This document shows positions 1 through 9,500 of a stretch of DNA of 64,000 nucleotides, piece after piece. The position numbers were made by a program, and so were the translations under genes. The notes beneath the pieces are model-generated. The model worked only from the letters and a program-made list of their open reading frames with translations, had not been told where the DNA came from and made no database searches. The stretch comes from UBA974 sp002292405 (GTDB taxonomy: Bacteria > Bacteroidota > Bacteroidia > Flavobacteriales_D > Sanyastnellaceae): positions 744,001-808,000 of the forward strand of contig CALTBR010000003.1 in the NCBI GenBank assembly GCA_943842425.1, in the 5' to 3' direction. How positions within the stretch are numbered: position 1 is the first letter of the stretch; each line of letters starts with the position of its first letter.

Positions 1-890
1 AGCTGCTTACGGTTTTCTGACCTTTCTAAATCTTGTTTTTGGCGTTCCTGTTCAAATAACCTGGTACGCATTACAGACATCGCGTGCTCAAGATTTTTAT
101 GCTGAGAGCGACCATCTTGGCACTCTACTACTAAACCTGTCGGGATGTGTGTGAGTCGAACTGCACTTTCCGTTTTATTTACGTGCTGTCCACCTGCGCC
201 ACTTGCTCGGTAAGTATCTCTTCTTAGGTCTGACACTTTAAGCTCCACATCAACTTCTTCAGCAACAGGTAGAATTGCAACGGTAGCTGCAGAAGTGTGG
301 ACACGTCCTTGAGATTCAGTTGATGGAACTCTTTGGACTCTGTGAACACCACTTTCGAATTTCAGCCAACCATATACACCATCACCACTTAGATTAACTA
401 CTGCCTCTTTTACCCCTCCAGATGTGCCCTCAGAAGATGATACAAATGTGTGTGACCAACCTTTTGACTCAATGTGACGTATGTACATTCTGAGAAGTTC
501 TCCAGCAAAAAGTGCTGCTTCATCTCCCCCAGTACCAGCTCTAATTTCTAGCACAACATCTCTGTCATCAGCTTCATCACGTGGGAGAAGCATTTCACGA
601 GCAGTTTGGACGACTTCCTCAATCTTAACCTGTAAAACGCCCACTTCTTCCCTTCCCATTTCTCTATACTCAGCATCATCGGAAGATGCCCATTCTTTAG
701 CCTGTTTTAAATCATCCCAAAGTCCTCTAAATTTACTCGCGTGTTCTGCAATCGGCTCAAGTCTGCGATATTCCCTCATCGCATCTCGGTAGGCGTTGTT
801 GTCAGAGATCAAATCTGGATCACCGATAGATTTCTCAACCTCCCTAAATCTATCTTGAATAGATTCTAATTTCCCGAGCAACTCTTCCAT
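1..890 (-). CDS. prfA: peptide chain release factor 1 (3' end beyond window)
   Basis: Class I release factor that recognises UAA and UAG in the ribosomal A site and triggers peptide release. The first 296 residues are visible, starting MEELLGKLESIQDRF; RF1 is usually about 355-360 residues, so only about 60 C-terminal residues lie beyond the left edge. The reverse strand of about 180-200 encodes the peptidyl-hydrolysis motif GAGGQHVNKTESAVR, and the E-rich helical domain 1 precedes it. The ATG at 888-890 overlaps the purM stop codon as TAATG, which fixes the start and suggests translational coupling. RF1 is favoured over RF2 because there is no sign of a programmed frameshift, and by the HVNKTESAVR context. 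Confidence 0.95.
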   Translation of the reverse strand, partial: MEELLGKLESIQDRFREVEKSIGDPDLISDNNAYRDAMREYRRLEPIAEHASKFRGLWDDLKQAKEWASSDDAEYREMGREEVGVLQVKIEEVVQTAREMLLPRDEADDRDVVLEIRAGTGGDEAALFAGELLRMYIRHIESKGWSHTFVSSSEGTSGGVKEAVVNLSGDGVYGWLKFESGVHRVQRVPSTESQGRVHTSAATVAILPVAEEVDVELKVSDLRRDTYRASGAGGQHVNKTESAVRLTHIPTGLVVECQDGRSQHKNLEHAMSVMRTRLFEQERQKQDLERSENRKQ

Positions 891-2068
891 TATGCGTTAG
901 AATACTTAAATTCTCCATGCTCTCCTTTTATTGTAACACTACCGTAATTACACGAATCGCATCTACCAATAATCTGTGCATCAACACCAAATTCTTGAGA
1001 AATTTCTATGAGAGCATTCGCCGCTTTTTCAGAAGTGTAAACCTCCAGTCTGTGACCCATATTAAAAACTTTATACATTTCCTCCCAGGTTGTGCCTGAT
1101 GATGATTGTATCGTTTTAAAAAGTACAGGTGTAGGAAAAAGGTTGTCTTTTATGACGTGAATATTATTGACAAAATGAAGGACTTTTGTTTGGGCTCCAC
1201 CTGAACAGTGAACCATCCCATTTACTTCAGAACTCCAATTTTTTAAAAACTTTTGAATAATCGGAGCGTAAGTTCGGGTTGGTGAAAGCACCAATTTACC
1301 AGCATCGAGGGGTACACCTTCTACATCATCCGTAAGACTCAGATTGCCTGTATATATATAATCTGAATCAGTTCCCGGATCAAAACTTTCTGGGAAATTC
1401 GTGGCTAAATTCTTTTTAAATACATCATGCCGTGCAGAGGTAAGGCCATTGCTCCCCATTCCGCCATTGAACTGTGTTTCATAAACCGCTTGCCCTGAAC
1501 TTGCGAGCCCAACAACAACATCACCCGGCTTAATATTTGCATTGTCAATCACACTGTCGCGTCTCATTCTTGCAACAACCGTCGAATCAACGATAATAGT
1601 TCTAACAAGATCTCCCACGTCAGCTGTCTCTCCTCCTGTAGAGATAATATCAATTCCCTGCTCACGTAAATCAACAAGTATCTCCTCTGTTCCTTGGATA
1701 ATTGCGGAAATCACTGCACCGGGAATAAGGTGTTTATTTCGTCCGATTGTTGATGAAACAAGCATAGGACCTGTAGCCCCAACACAAATAAGATCATCAA
1801 CATTCATAATTAAAGCATCCTGCGCAATACCCTTCCAGACAGAAATATCTCCAGTTTCTTTCCAGTACATATATGCCAAAGCTGATTTCGTACCAGCTCC
1901 ATCTGCATGCATCACCACACAATGCTCTTTACTTCCAGTTAAATGGTCAGGGATTATCTTGCAAAATGCACGAGGGAATAACCCTTTATCAATATGCTTA
2001 ATCGCATCGTGAACATCTTCTTTACCCGCGCTAACTCCTCTTGCTGCATACCTGCTTGCGTCTGACAC
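890..2068 (-). CDS. purM: phosphoribosylformylglycinamidine cyclo-ligase (AIR synthase)
   Basis: Catalyses ATP-dependent ring closure of FGAM to aminoimidazole ribotide in purine synthesis. The 392-residue product has the PurM hallmarks in order: HADGAGTKSALAY near residues 54-66, NVDDLICVGATGP near 89-101 and STGGETADVGD near 142-152, then the C-terminal AIRS domain. It is longer than the roughly 345-residue E. coli enzyme, as in the Bacteroidota form I know. It lies 18 bases after the PorE-like gene and overlaps prfA by one base (TAATG), so the three may be cotranscribed. purE lies elsewhere in the window, so purine genes are dispersed. Confidence 0.93.
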   Translation of the reverse strand: MSDASRYAARGVSAGKEDVHDAIKHIDKGLFPRAFCKIIPDHLTGSKEHCVVMHADGAGTKSALAYMYWKETGDISVWKGIAQDALIMNVDDLICVGATGPMLVSSTIGRNKHLIPGAVISAIIQGTEEILVDLREQGIDIISTGGETADVGDLVRTIIVDSTVVARMRRDSVIDNANIKPGDVVVGLASSGQAVYETQFNGGMGSNGLTSARHDVFKKNLATNFPESFDPGTDSDYIYTGNLSLTDDVEGVPLDAGKLVLSPTRTYAPIIQKFLKNWSSEVNGMVHCSGGAQTKVLHFVNNIHVIKDNLFPTPVLFKTIQSSSGTTWEEMYKVFNMGHRLEVYTSEKAANALIEISQEFGVDAQIIGRCDSCNYGSVTIKGEHGEFKYSNA

Positions 2069-2086
2069 TTTATTTTATTATAGACT

Positions 2087-4099
2087 TTATTCCTCTGTAG
2101 GAATAAAGTCAAATCTAACAATTTTAAATACTGTACGACGGTTAATTTGATGAGCTGCCTCTCTTTCGTCTTGTGGTAGCTTGGAAATTTGAGCGTCCTT
2201 AATAATCAGTTTGTCCTCTCCAAGACCTAATGGAACGAGTCTCTCACTTGCTATTCCTTGATCAAGTAGGAAATTAACACAAGTCTCAGCACGTCTTTGG
2301 CTTAAAGTTTTGTTTGAAGAGTTCGTTCCACGGCTATCCGTATGAGCTTCTAATTGAATGACTAGATTTTCATTTCGATCTAGAAGATCAACGAGATAAT
2401 TTAGAGAATCCGTAGAATTTACTGTAGCATTTATTAAAAGATCAGCGCTACCTAGCGGGTAAAGTACAAGTGGCATATCGTACTCTTTCTCAAGTACAAT
2501 TTCCTTTAAAAAATACTCCCTTGCAAATGTTGTAGACTCTGTTAAGCCAATACTTGAGAATCGATCACCTGTACCTATGAAACCTTCATTTTTTACATCA
2601 ACATTATAAGACACACCTTCTTCAATCTCTCCATCACAAAGTTCTACAGCTCCATCTAAATCTGAAGTATACGTATTAACCTCTCCTTCTGAACTTTCAA
2701 GAGTAATCGTTGCATCACCAACTGAAGAGCCCGTGTCAAAGTCATACACATACGCTCTAAAACAAAATTCCATTGGCGGCAGTCTAAACTCATAAAGATC
2801 ATCTTGTCCTTTTCCTCCTTTACGGTTAGATGAGAAAATTCCTGAATTTGTTTGCTTTTTATAAATAATTCCAACCTCATCACCTGAAGAGTTTAATGGA
2901 TAAGGGAGGTGTTTTACTTCTGAAAATGCCATAATTCCCTCTCTTGCTTCAACAAAGCAAAAATCAAATCCTCCTAATCCACCGGGTCTATCAGACGAAA
3001 AATAAAGCGACCCATCAGCTCTAAATGAAGGGAACATTTCGTCACCAGAAGAATTAATTTCTCCACCTAAGTTTTGTGGCTCCCCCCACAATTCACTTTT
3101 ATCATCATAAGCTGAAAACCACAAGTCTTTTCCACCAAAACCACCAGGTAAATCTGTGGCAAAAACCATAAAGTCACCATCAATTGAAATAGCTGGATGA
3201 CCTATTTGAGTGGAGTCATCACTTTCTCTATCAATTAAATTCAAAGGCTGAGACGCACCAAACTTATTACCCATTACAGGAGCAAAGTAGATATCACAAG
3301 CTAAATTAGAACCGTCTTGGTCTATACATCTGGTGAAATAAATCGTTTTAAATTTATTGCCAAAAGCTGCAGCTCCTTCATTGTCATTCGTACTTATAGT
3401 ATTACCTAATGGCTCAGGCTCACCCCAACGACCTTTTTTATCTTGTGTTGTGGTAAAAAGGTCCATAAACGCTTCACCAGTTATTGGATCCTCACCTGTC
3501 CCTGCAGAACTTTCTCTTGAAGATGCAAAAACGAGCACGTTAGACTTTTTTGAAGCGTAAACTGGTGCGAAATCATATGACGGTGAATTAACGACAATCA
3601 TAGGTTCAACAATAAATCTACTTGGCGGCTCTTCAATAGCTATAGCGGCAATATCAGCAGATTCAATTCTAGCATCTGCAACTGACCTGTCTCCACTGTT
3701 TCCATATTTATCATACCATTCCATAGCGCCGTAGAAATCCTCTTGATCTCTTAATACATCACCATATAGCAAATATATCTTAGGATTAATCTTTGCATAT
3801 CTAAGCCCCAAAGCTTTATCATACCACTCTGTTGCTCCTCGAGGATTGTGCAATAACCGCATGCATTCTCCTGCTTGAAAGGCACAATATGCCTTTAACT
3901 CCAAATCAGACTTGACTTTAGCGTAGGCTGCAACATAATCACTTGAAGCTTCAAAATAGCCTCTTCGATTAAAAGCTACATCAGCTTTTTCATAAAGTTC
4001 TTGAGCAAAGGTGCCACCTAGGGCTCCTATAAAAAAAACACATGACACGAAAAATCGTGTCAGGATTGCTTGCAGGTAATGTTGCATTCCTTTATTCAC
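2087..4099 (-). CDS. PorE-like TPR / PD40 propeller / OmpA C-terminal protein
   Basis: The 670-residue product has an N-terminal signal (cleavage near TFA-Q, about residue 32), TPR-like helices to about residue 150, PD40/WD40-like propeller blades from about 180 to 440 with repeated FSSDRPGG- and FATDLPGG-type motifs, a carboxypeptidase-regulatory-like beta domain near 445-530, and an OmpA_C peptidoglycan-binding domain from about 550 (EAHTDSRGTNSSNKTLSQRRAE region). This order matches PorE of the T9SS, which anchors the trans-envelope complex to peptidoglycan. Many Bacteroidota carry several paralogues of this architecture, so the specific PorE assignment is inference. The start shown is GTG; an ATG four codons in (4087) is an equally good start. 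I see no convincing lipobox. Confidence 0.8.
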   Translation of the reverse strand: MNKGMQHYLQAILTRFFVSCVFFIGALGGTFAQELYEKADVAFNRRGYFEASSDYVAAYAKVKSDLELKAYCAFQAGECMRLLHNPRGATEWYDKALGLRYAKINPKIYLLYGDVLRDQEDFYGAMEWYDKYGNSGDRSVADARIESADIAAIAIEEPPSRFIVEPMIVVNSPSYDFAPVYASKKSNVLVFASSRESSAGTGEDPITGEAFMDLFTTTQDKKGRWGEPEPLGNTISTNDNEGAAAFGNKFKTIYFTRCIDQDGSNLACDIYFAPVMGNKFGASQPLNLIDRESDDSTQIGHPAISIDGDFMVFATDLPGGFGGKDLWFSAYDDKSELWGEPQNLGGEINSSGDEMFPSFRADGSLYFSSDRPGGLGGFDFCFVEAREGIMAFSEVKHLPYPLNSSGDEVGIIYKKQTNSGIFSSNRKGGKGQDDLYEFRLPPMEFCFRAYVYDFDTGSSVGDATITLESSEGEVNTYTSDLDGAVELCDGEIEEGVSYNVDVKNEGFIGTGDRFSSIGLTESTTFAREYFLKEIVLEKEYDMPLVLYPLGSADLLINATVNSTDSLNYLVDLLDRNENLVIQLEAHTDSRGTNSSNKTLSQRRAETCVNFLLDQGIASERLVPLGLGEDKLIIKDAQISKLPQDEREAAHQINRRTVFKIVRFDFIPTEE

Positions 4100-4204
4100 T
4101 TAATTTAGTAGAGTTCGAAAGTACTGAAAAAGCCGCAATTTTAAGGTATGTTTTGTGAAATACACCAACATTAATATATTAACATCTCATCTAACCGCTG
4201 ATTA

Positions 4205-6391
4205 TCAGCGAGTAAACAACAATTCTTGAAATTTAGGAAGTGGCCAGATTTCGTTATCTATAAGTCCTTCCATCTTCGTACAAATTTCTCCCAATTCTTC
4301 AGTTATAGGAGTAATGATTTCTCCGTAGCCTTCAGCAATTTGGGAAAGAGTTTTTCTAGAGTTTACTTTTTCCTTGTTTTCACGTAAGTTTTTTATAGAA
4401 GCATACAGATCATTGATTAAAGAAGAAGTTCTTGTTAAAATATCTCGTTGCGCAATAGACATCGACTTAGCTTCCTTTCCAAAAACTTCCTCTAATCCCA
4501 TAATGTTTTCTAGCAAAAAGTTTTGGTAAGAAATAGCAGCAGGTAAAATTGTGTTCCGCGCCATATCAATGGCTACATTCGCCTCTATCTTCCTGTTCAT
4601 TACATATTTCTCATACTCAACTTCCTGACGAGCTGCCATTTCTGCAGGGTGTAAAACGTTCATTTTATCGAACAAATCAATGACTTCTTTTCTACCCCAA
4701 ACTGTAAGTGCTTCGGGAGTGTTTTTAAGATTCGACAAACCTCTTTTCTTCGCCTCTTTAACCCACTCCTCTCCATAACCATTGCCCTCAAATCTAATGG
4801 CTTTACTCTGAGAGATTAGCTGTTGTAGTTCTTTGAGAATTGCCTCATCTTTTGAATTGCCTTTTTTAATTCTTGCATCCACAGAAACTTTAAATAACTG
4901 AAGTTGCTCTGCCATTATCGTGTTCAAAACTGTCATAGGAAGAGCACAATTCGCTGAAGAACCAACAGCTCTCAGCTCAAACTTATTGCCAGTAAATGCA
5001 AATGGAGAAGTTCGATTTCTATCCGTGTTATCTAATAGAGCTTCAGGAATCCTACCAATTTCAAGCTTTAAGGCAGTCTTGTCAGCAGGCATAAGTTTAC
5101 CGTGCTTGATATTCACTTCTAAATCATCTAACAACTGTGTCAGCTGTGAACCTATAAAAGCTGAAACAATAGCTGGAGGAGCTTCTTGAGCACCTAATCT
5201 GTGATCATTTCCAACCCCAGCAAAACTAGCCCTCAGAATATCTGCATGTTTATGCAGAGCTGCTAAAGTGTTCACGAAAAAAGTTAAGAAACGCATATTA
5301 GACTTGGGATTTTTTCCCGGCTGAAGCAGGTTAACTCCAGTGTTAGTACTCAGTGACCAATTGTTGTGTTTTCCCGAACCATTTAAACCTCCAAAAGGCT
5401 TTTCATGAAGCAACACTCTAAAATCATGACGCTGTGAAACGACTTCTAAAAGCTCCATAATAAGCAGGTTGTGATCGTTCGCGAGGTTTGCTTCTTCATA
5501 GACTGGAGCAAGCTCAAACTGATTCGGTGCCACTTCGTTATGTCGCGTAGTTACCGGTATTCCTAACTTATGTGATTCTAGCTCAAAATCTTTCATAAAC
5601 GCACTAATTCTTTGAGGAATTGAACCGAAATAGTGATCGTCCAGCTGTTGGCCTTTTGCAGGCTGAGCACCGAACAGTGCTCTGCCCGTCATTGCAATAT
5701 CAGGTCGTGCTGCGAAAAGAGCTTTGTCAACTAAAAAGTACTCCTGCTCCCATCCAAGTGACGCATTCACTTTCGTAATGTTTTTATCGAAATATTGACA
5801 AACAGAGGTCGCCGCTACATCAATTGCGGACAAGGCTTTAAGGAGAGGCGTTTTATTGTCTAATGCAAAACCAGTATAACTGATAAAAATAGTGGGAATA
5901 CACAATGTCTCACCCCAAATAAAAGCTGGAGAAGTTGGATCCCAAAGAGTGTAACCTCTAGCCTCAAACGTATTTCTTATTCCTCCATTGGGAAAAGAAG
6001 ATGCATCCGGCTCTTGCTGTACTAACAATGACCCATCGAATTTTTCTATAGCCCTTCCGTCACCTGTTGGAGCAATAAAGCTGTCGTGTTTTTCAGCGGT
6101 TGTCCCCGTCAAAGGTTGGAACCAATGAGTATAGTGGGTAGCCCCCCTCGAAATCGCCCACTCTTTCATCGCAGTTGCTGTTTGGTCTGCGACCTTCCTA
6201 TCAACAGGGGTACCATCATTTACCGCTTTCAAAATGCCCTGGTACGCCTCATCTGGAAGATATGACGCCATAACGAATTTATTAAAAACGTTTTCTCCGT
6301 AATACGAGGAAATTTTATTATGTGGGCGCTTTGGTAGTTTTGGTTTGCGATCTAAAACATCATGCATCACCTGCTGTCGATTTAAACTCAT
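4205..6391 (-). CDS. glnN: glutamine synthetase type III
   Basis: ATP-dependent amidation of glutamate to glutamine, the main entry of ammonium into biomass. At 728 residues it has the size of the GSIII family (about 700-730), not GSI (about 470). Recognisable family blocks include HYTHWFQPLTGTTAEKHDSF near residue 81, NGSGKHNNWSLSTNTG, the HRLGAQEAPPAIVSAFIG segment and NRTSPFAFTGNKFELRAVGS. The last is the ATP-binding and glutamate-binding core region. It is monocistronic by context, with 105 bases to the PorE-like gene and 115 bases to the upstream T9SS gene. The upstream gap holds a promoter with palindromic boxes (see separate entries), so nitrogen-responsive control is likely but inferred. 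Confidence 0.96.
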   Translation of the reverse strand: MSLNRQQVMHDVLDRKPKLPKRPHNKISSYYGENVFNKFVMASYLPDEAYQGILKAVNDGTPVDRKVADQTATAMKEWAISRGATHYTHWFQPLTGTTAEKHDSFIAPTGDGRAIEKFDGSLLVQQEPDASSFPNGGIRNTFEARGYTLWDPTSPAFIWGETLCIPTIFISYTGFALDNKTPLLKALSAIDVAATSVCQYFDKNITKVNASLGWEQEYFLVDKALFAARPDIAMTGRALFGAQPAKGQQLDDHYFGSIPQRISAFMKDFELESHKLGIPVTTRHNEVAPNQFELAPVYEEANLANDHNLLIMELLEVVSQRHDFRVLLHEKPFGGLNGSGKHNNWSLSTNTGVNLLQPGKNPKSNMRFLTFFVNTLAALHKHADILRASFAGVGNDHRLGAQEAPPAIVSAFIGSQLTQLLDDLEVNIKHGKLMPADKTALKLEIGRIPEALLDNTDRNRTSPFAFTGNKFELRAVGSSANCALPMTVLNTIMAEQLQLFKVSVDARIKKGNSKDEAILKELQQLISQSKAIRFEGNGYGEEWVKEAKKRGLSNLKNTPEALTVWGRKEVIDLFDKMNVLHPAEMAARQEVEYEKYVMNRKIEANVAIDMARNTILPAAISYQNFLLENIMGLEEVFGKEAKSMSIAQRDILTRTSSLINDLYASIKNLRENKEKVNSRKTLSQIAEGYGEIITPITEELGEICTKMEGLIDNEIWPLPKFQELLFTR

Positions 6392-6413
6392 TTTCTTATA
6401 ATATTTAAAAACG

Positions 6414-6421
6414 CAAACATA
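6414..6421 (-). promoter_or_regulatory. putative glnN promoter, -7 element
   Basis: The minus strand reads TATGTTTG here, a perfect match to the Bacteroidota -7 consensus TAnnTTTG, 22 bases upstream of the glnN ATG. No clear TTG -33 element is found 17-23 bases further upstream. That region instead holds a CCCCCCTAAATTT box, which suggests a promoter that depends on, or is blocked by, a regulator. A second near-match, TAAATTTTTG, overlaps the box. Confidence 0.5.
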
Positions 6422-6426
6422 TGCAA

Positions 6427-6490
6427 AAATTTAGGGGGGTAAGTCCATAAATATGCATAAAAGTTTTGAACGACCCCCTAAATTTAGGGG
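6427..6490. promoter_or_regulatory. three AAATTTAGGGG boxes upstream of glnN
   Basis: Three copies of a half-site lie between glnN and the preceding gene: AAATTTAGGGGGG at 6427-6439 (plus), its complement at 6474-6485, and AAATTTAGGGG at 6480-6490 (plus). The last two overlap to form the perfect 16-base palindrome CCCCTAAATTTAGGGG at 6475-6490. The box at 6427 sits between the predicted -33 and -7 positions of the glnN promoter and the palindrome is about 50 bases upstream. In RNA the outer pair could also form a 13-base-pair hairpin followed by U residues, which is an alternative reading as a terminator of the upstream gene. Confidence 0.6.
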
Positions 6491-6506
6491 TATAACATTA
6501 TAATAT

Positions 6507-9500
6507 CTAATTTTTTACAACCCAACTGGTCATTTTACCGTCTTCTCCTGACACAAATAAGCTGTACATTCCATCGGAAAGACCGAGCATATCAATCAGC
6601 AATAGCTTATTAGCTTTTGGATTGAACTCTCCTGAAAGTACTGTTTGGCCTAAAGTGTTATTGAAAGACCAATGTACATTTGAATTAAAACCTGTAAGCT
6701 TCGCTCTGACAATACCGTTCGTGGGATTGGGAAAAACATCTAACGAAGTAGTTTCATCATGAACAAGAATCTCCTCATGCTCTGTGAACAAATTCGTTTC
6801 GAACCTAAAAGCGTAGGAAATAGATTTTCCGAAATCATCTTCTAACATGGTAAAGTTACCGCCTGCTACTTTTTTGAATCTGGCGTATCCACCTCCATCA
6901 TTATTGGCCCAAAAACTCAACCCGTCATCACCAGAGTCATTCACCGTAAACCTATAGCAACCTTCGTTCAACTCGATCGTGTCGCGGTGAATTGTATTTG
7001 CCTCTGAATATGACCTTGTCCAAGCGACTGCGCCTTCACTATTATTCAATACTATTGATGTTTCACTAGGAACGTTGTTCGTTTTAACCCAAACAATAAT
7101 CCGGTTATCATCTAGATCATTGTATGCCCAAGTCGGCGGTCGTCGGAACGCACTATGAGCAGAGCCATTGGTAACCTCTTCATCCAATCCATTTGACAAT
7201 TCTACTGAAACATCAAACTGAAGTAAATCTTCATCATCTCCAACTGTATATACCGGAGCGTCGTAAGGGAGACTCACACTTCTAGTTTCTAAAAACTCCA
7301 TTGGAGTATTCGGTGTAAACACATAGGTTGATGGATCTTCTCCCGAAACACCATAAGTAAAAGTACAAGAGACCAGTGGCTCATACCCGTTGTTTCTAAT
7401 CTCAACTATTGGATCCTCACATACGGGATTCCACCTTGAGAGTGTTTTTCTATTATTAGGCGCCAAGATATCCATCAATTCTACATCGTGTGACATGTTG
7501 GGAGATGAGTATGAAATGATTTGGCCTTCCATCCTATAATTACCATATGGATCATGCGTAATGTCATACTCGACATCAAAGGTTTCGTCAGCACTAACAT
7601 ACGGAGTCAGCTCAAATCTTTGTGTCGCTACTGGAGCACCTGGACACCAAGCCGCCCTATCATAAATCCATGTACCACCTTGAGGGTATAAAGGGTTATC
7701 TGCGCACTCCTGCATGATCTCCCAGCTCCATATCGCTGTAGAATCAACTAAAACACTGTGAATATTATAGCAGAATTCACCACAGTTATTTCCTGTACCA
7801 AACCCATGACCACTCGCCCTAGTTACTAGCCTGAACATTTCTTCCCCTGGTTCGGGAGAATATTCATGACTCATAACCTGATCATCCCAAGTATTGAGAT
7901 AATAAGTTCCATTCCAAAACGCCTCTACTCTTTTTACATCTCGAGGTGGAGTCCCTTCAATAAATGCAAATTTTAGATCCAACAACTCCTGCCAATTTCC
8001 ACACTCTAACTCCACGCTATCTCTAAGCAATGGCAGATAATCCGTCACATCATACACCCAAGTCCACCCATCATCGCCTAAAGAAAGGTTAATTCCATAG
8101 GGGGTAATATATCTACCAAGCTCATATCTATCAACCACTTCGAAAGGCTCGCCAAAGTACTCGAGTTGATTATTCTCAATTGCCAATATCTCACCAGAAA
8201 TAGTTGAATAAGAAATGGTATCCCCAAGTTGGTTATACACTACTTCAAGCTGATTGGCTGGCCAACCATATTCAACATTTTGTAGAACCACACCATTTCC
8301 CTGTACTTCCCATGAGCTTAGACTTACAGGAGGAATAAGCTGAATCGTTTCCACCGTCAGATACTCAGCTACAGCTACGAATGATTCTTCCGGTCCTTGT
8401 GTTAACTCAAATGCAGGTCTATAAGCTAAGTCCTCTCCACCTGGCACATATCCATCTAAAAACAATTCCGAAGCAGTGAAATCATATCTCCCCGCATTTC
8501 CGAAATAATCTCCATTTACGTTTTCTGATGTGCCATTTTCCCCGTTAAAATCGAAATCAACGATAAGATCCTCTGAAGATGGGTGACCTTCAGTATCAGA
8601 CTTAAACATCCACTCACTTATCGTAGACTCATCTAAAGCAGTACTCCAAACTCTAAAATTCTCAACATCACCTCTGTAGCTATAGACATCGTTGTTCCCC
8701 GACCCCAGAAACATTTTTGCAATGTTTCCAAAAGAATTGTCCTTATCCATTCCTTCATGCCAAACCACACCGTTTCTCACCATCTTCATCACACCAGTCG
8801 AAGCATTTTTTACAAACGCCCAATGGACCCAAACTCCTTCGTAATCATTCTCTAAAGCAGCTTGATCTATTCTGTCATAGCCACCATCGTATCCTGCATC
8901 CCAATATATTCGAGAATTGCTCCATGGCATATGGACATTTATCTCGCGCTGTCCTGAAAAATTAACAGCCTCGAAAATAGTTGTATTTGCAGGCAAATAA
9001 TCTGCGTCTCCTTTAAGAAGGCACTCGATAGTAACCTCGTTGTTTAAATCAGTAAATAGATCAGGGTCAATTGAGATTTTATCTAAACCATCAAATCTCA
9101 CATAGCCACCATCAGTATCAAAAGCCTCCACGAAGCTAGGAGACGAGACCGCATCAGACGACACACCAACAACTCCATCTAGTAACAAATCAAAATGCAA
9201 GTCAGATTCGCTGTCCCAAACCATTTCATCTCCTTCCAAGTCCAACTCTAGAAAATCCGTAATTTCAACTGGATAGGCATAAACCTGTTGCCACTCACCT
9301 TCACCTTGACTGACTTTTAAAGTTAATAAATCAGATTGAAATGATTCTACATTCCAGCCAATTCTTTTAATCGGTAAACCTGGCACAACCCCCATCGTAG
9401 ACAACTCTTGAGCTGTAATCGTAAACGTTAATCGCCTTGCATTTGTTGCAGAAGTTAAATCTGGAACCTGCTCTGTTTCAGAATTTATAGTAGTCGTAAC

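Noticed and set aside
481..792. 103-codon plus-strand frame
   Set aside because: It is the antisense of prfA, which is well supported by motif content in the opposite frame.
1542..2012. 156-codon plus-strand frame
   Set aside because: Antisense of purM; Ser/Thr-rich composition without motifs.
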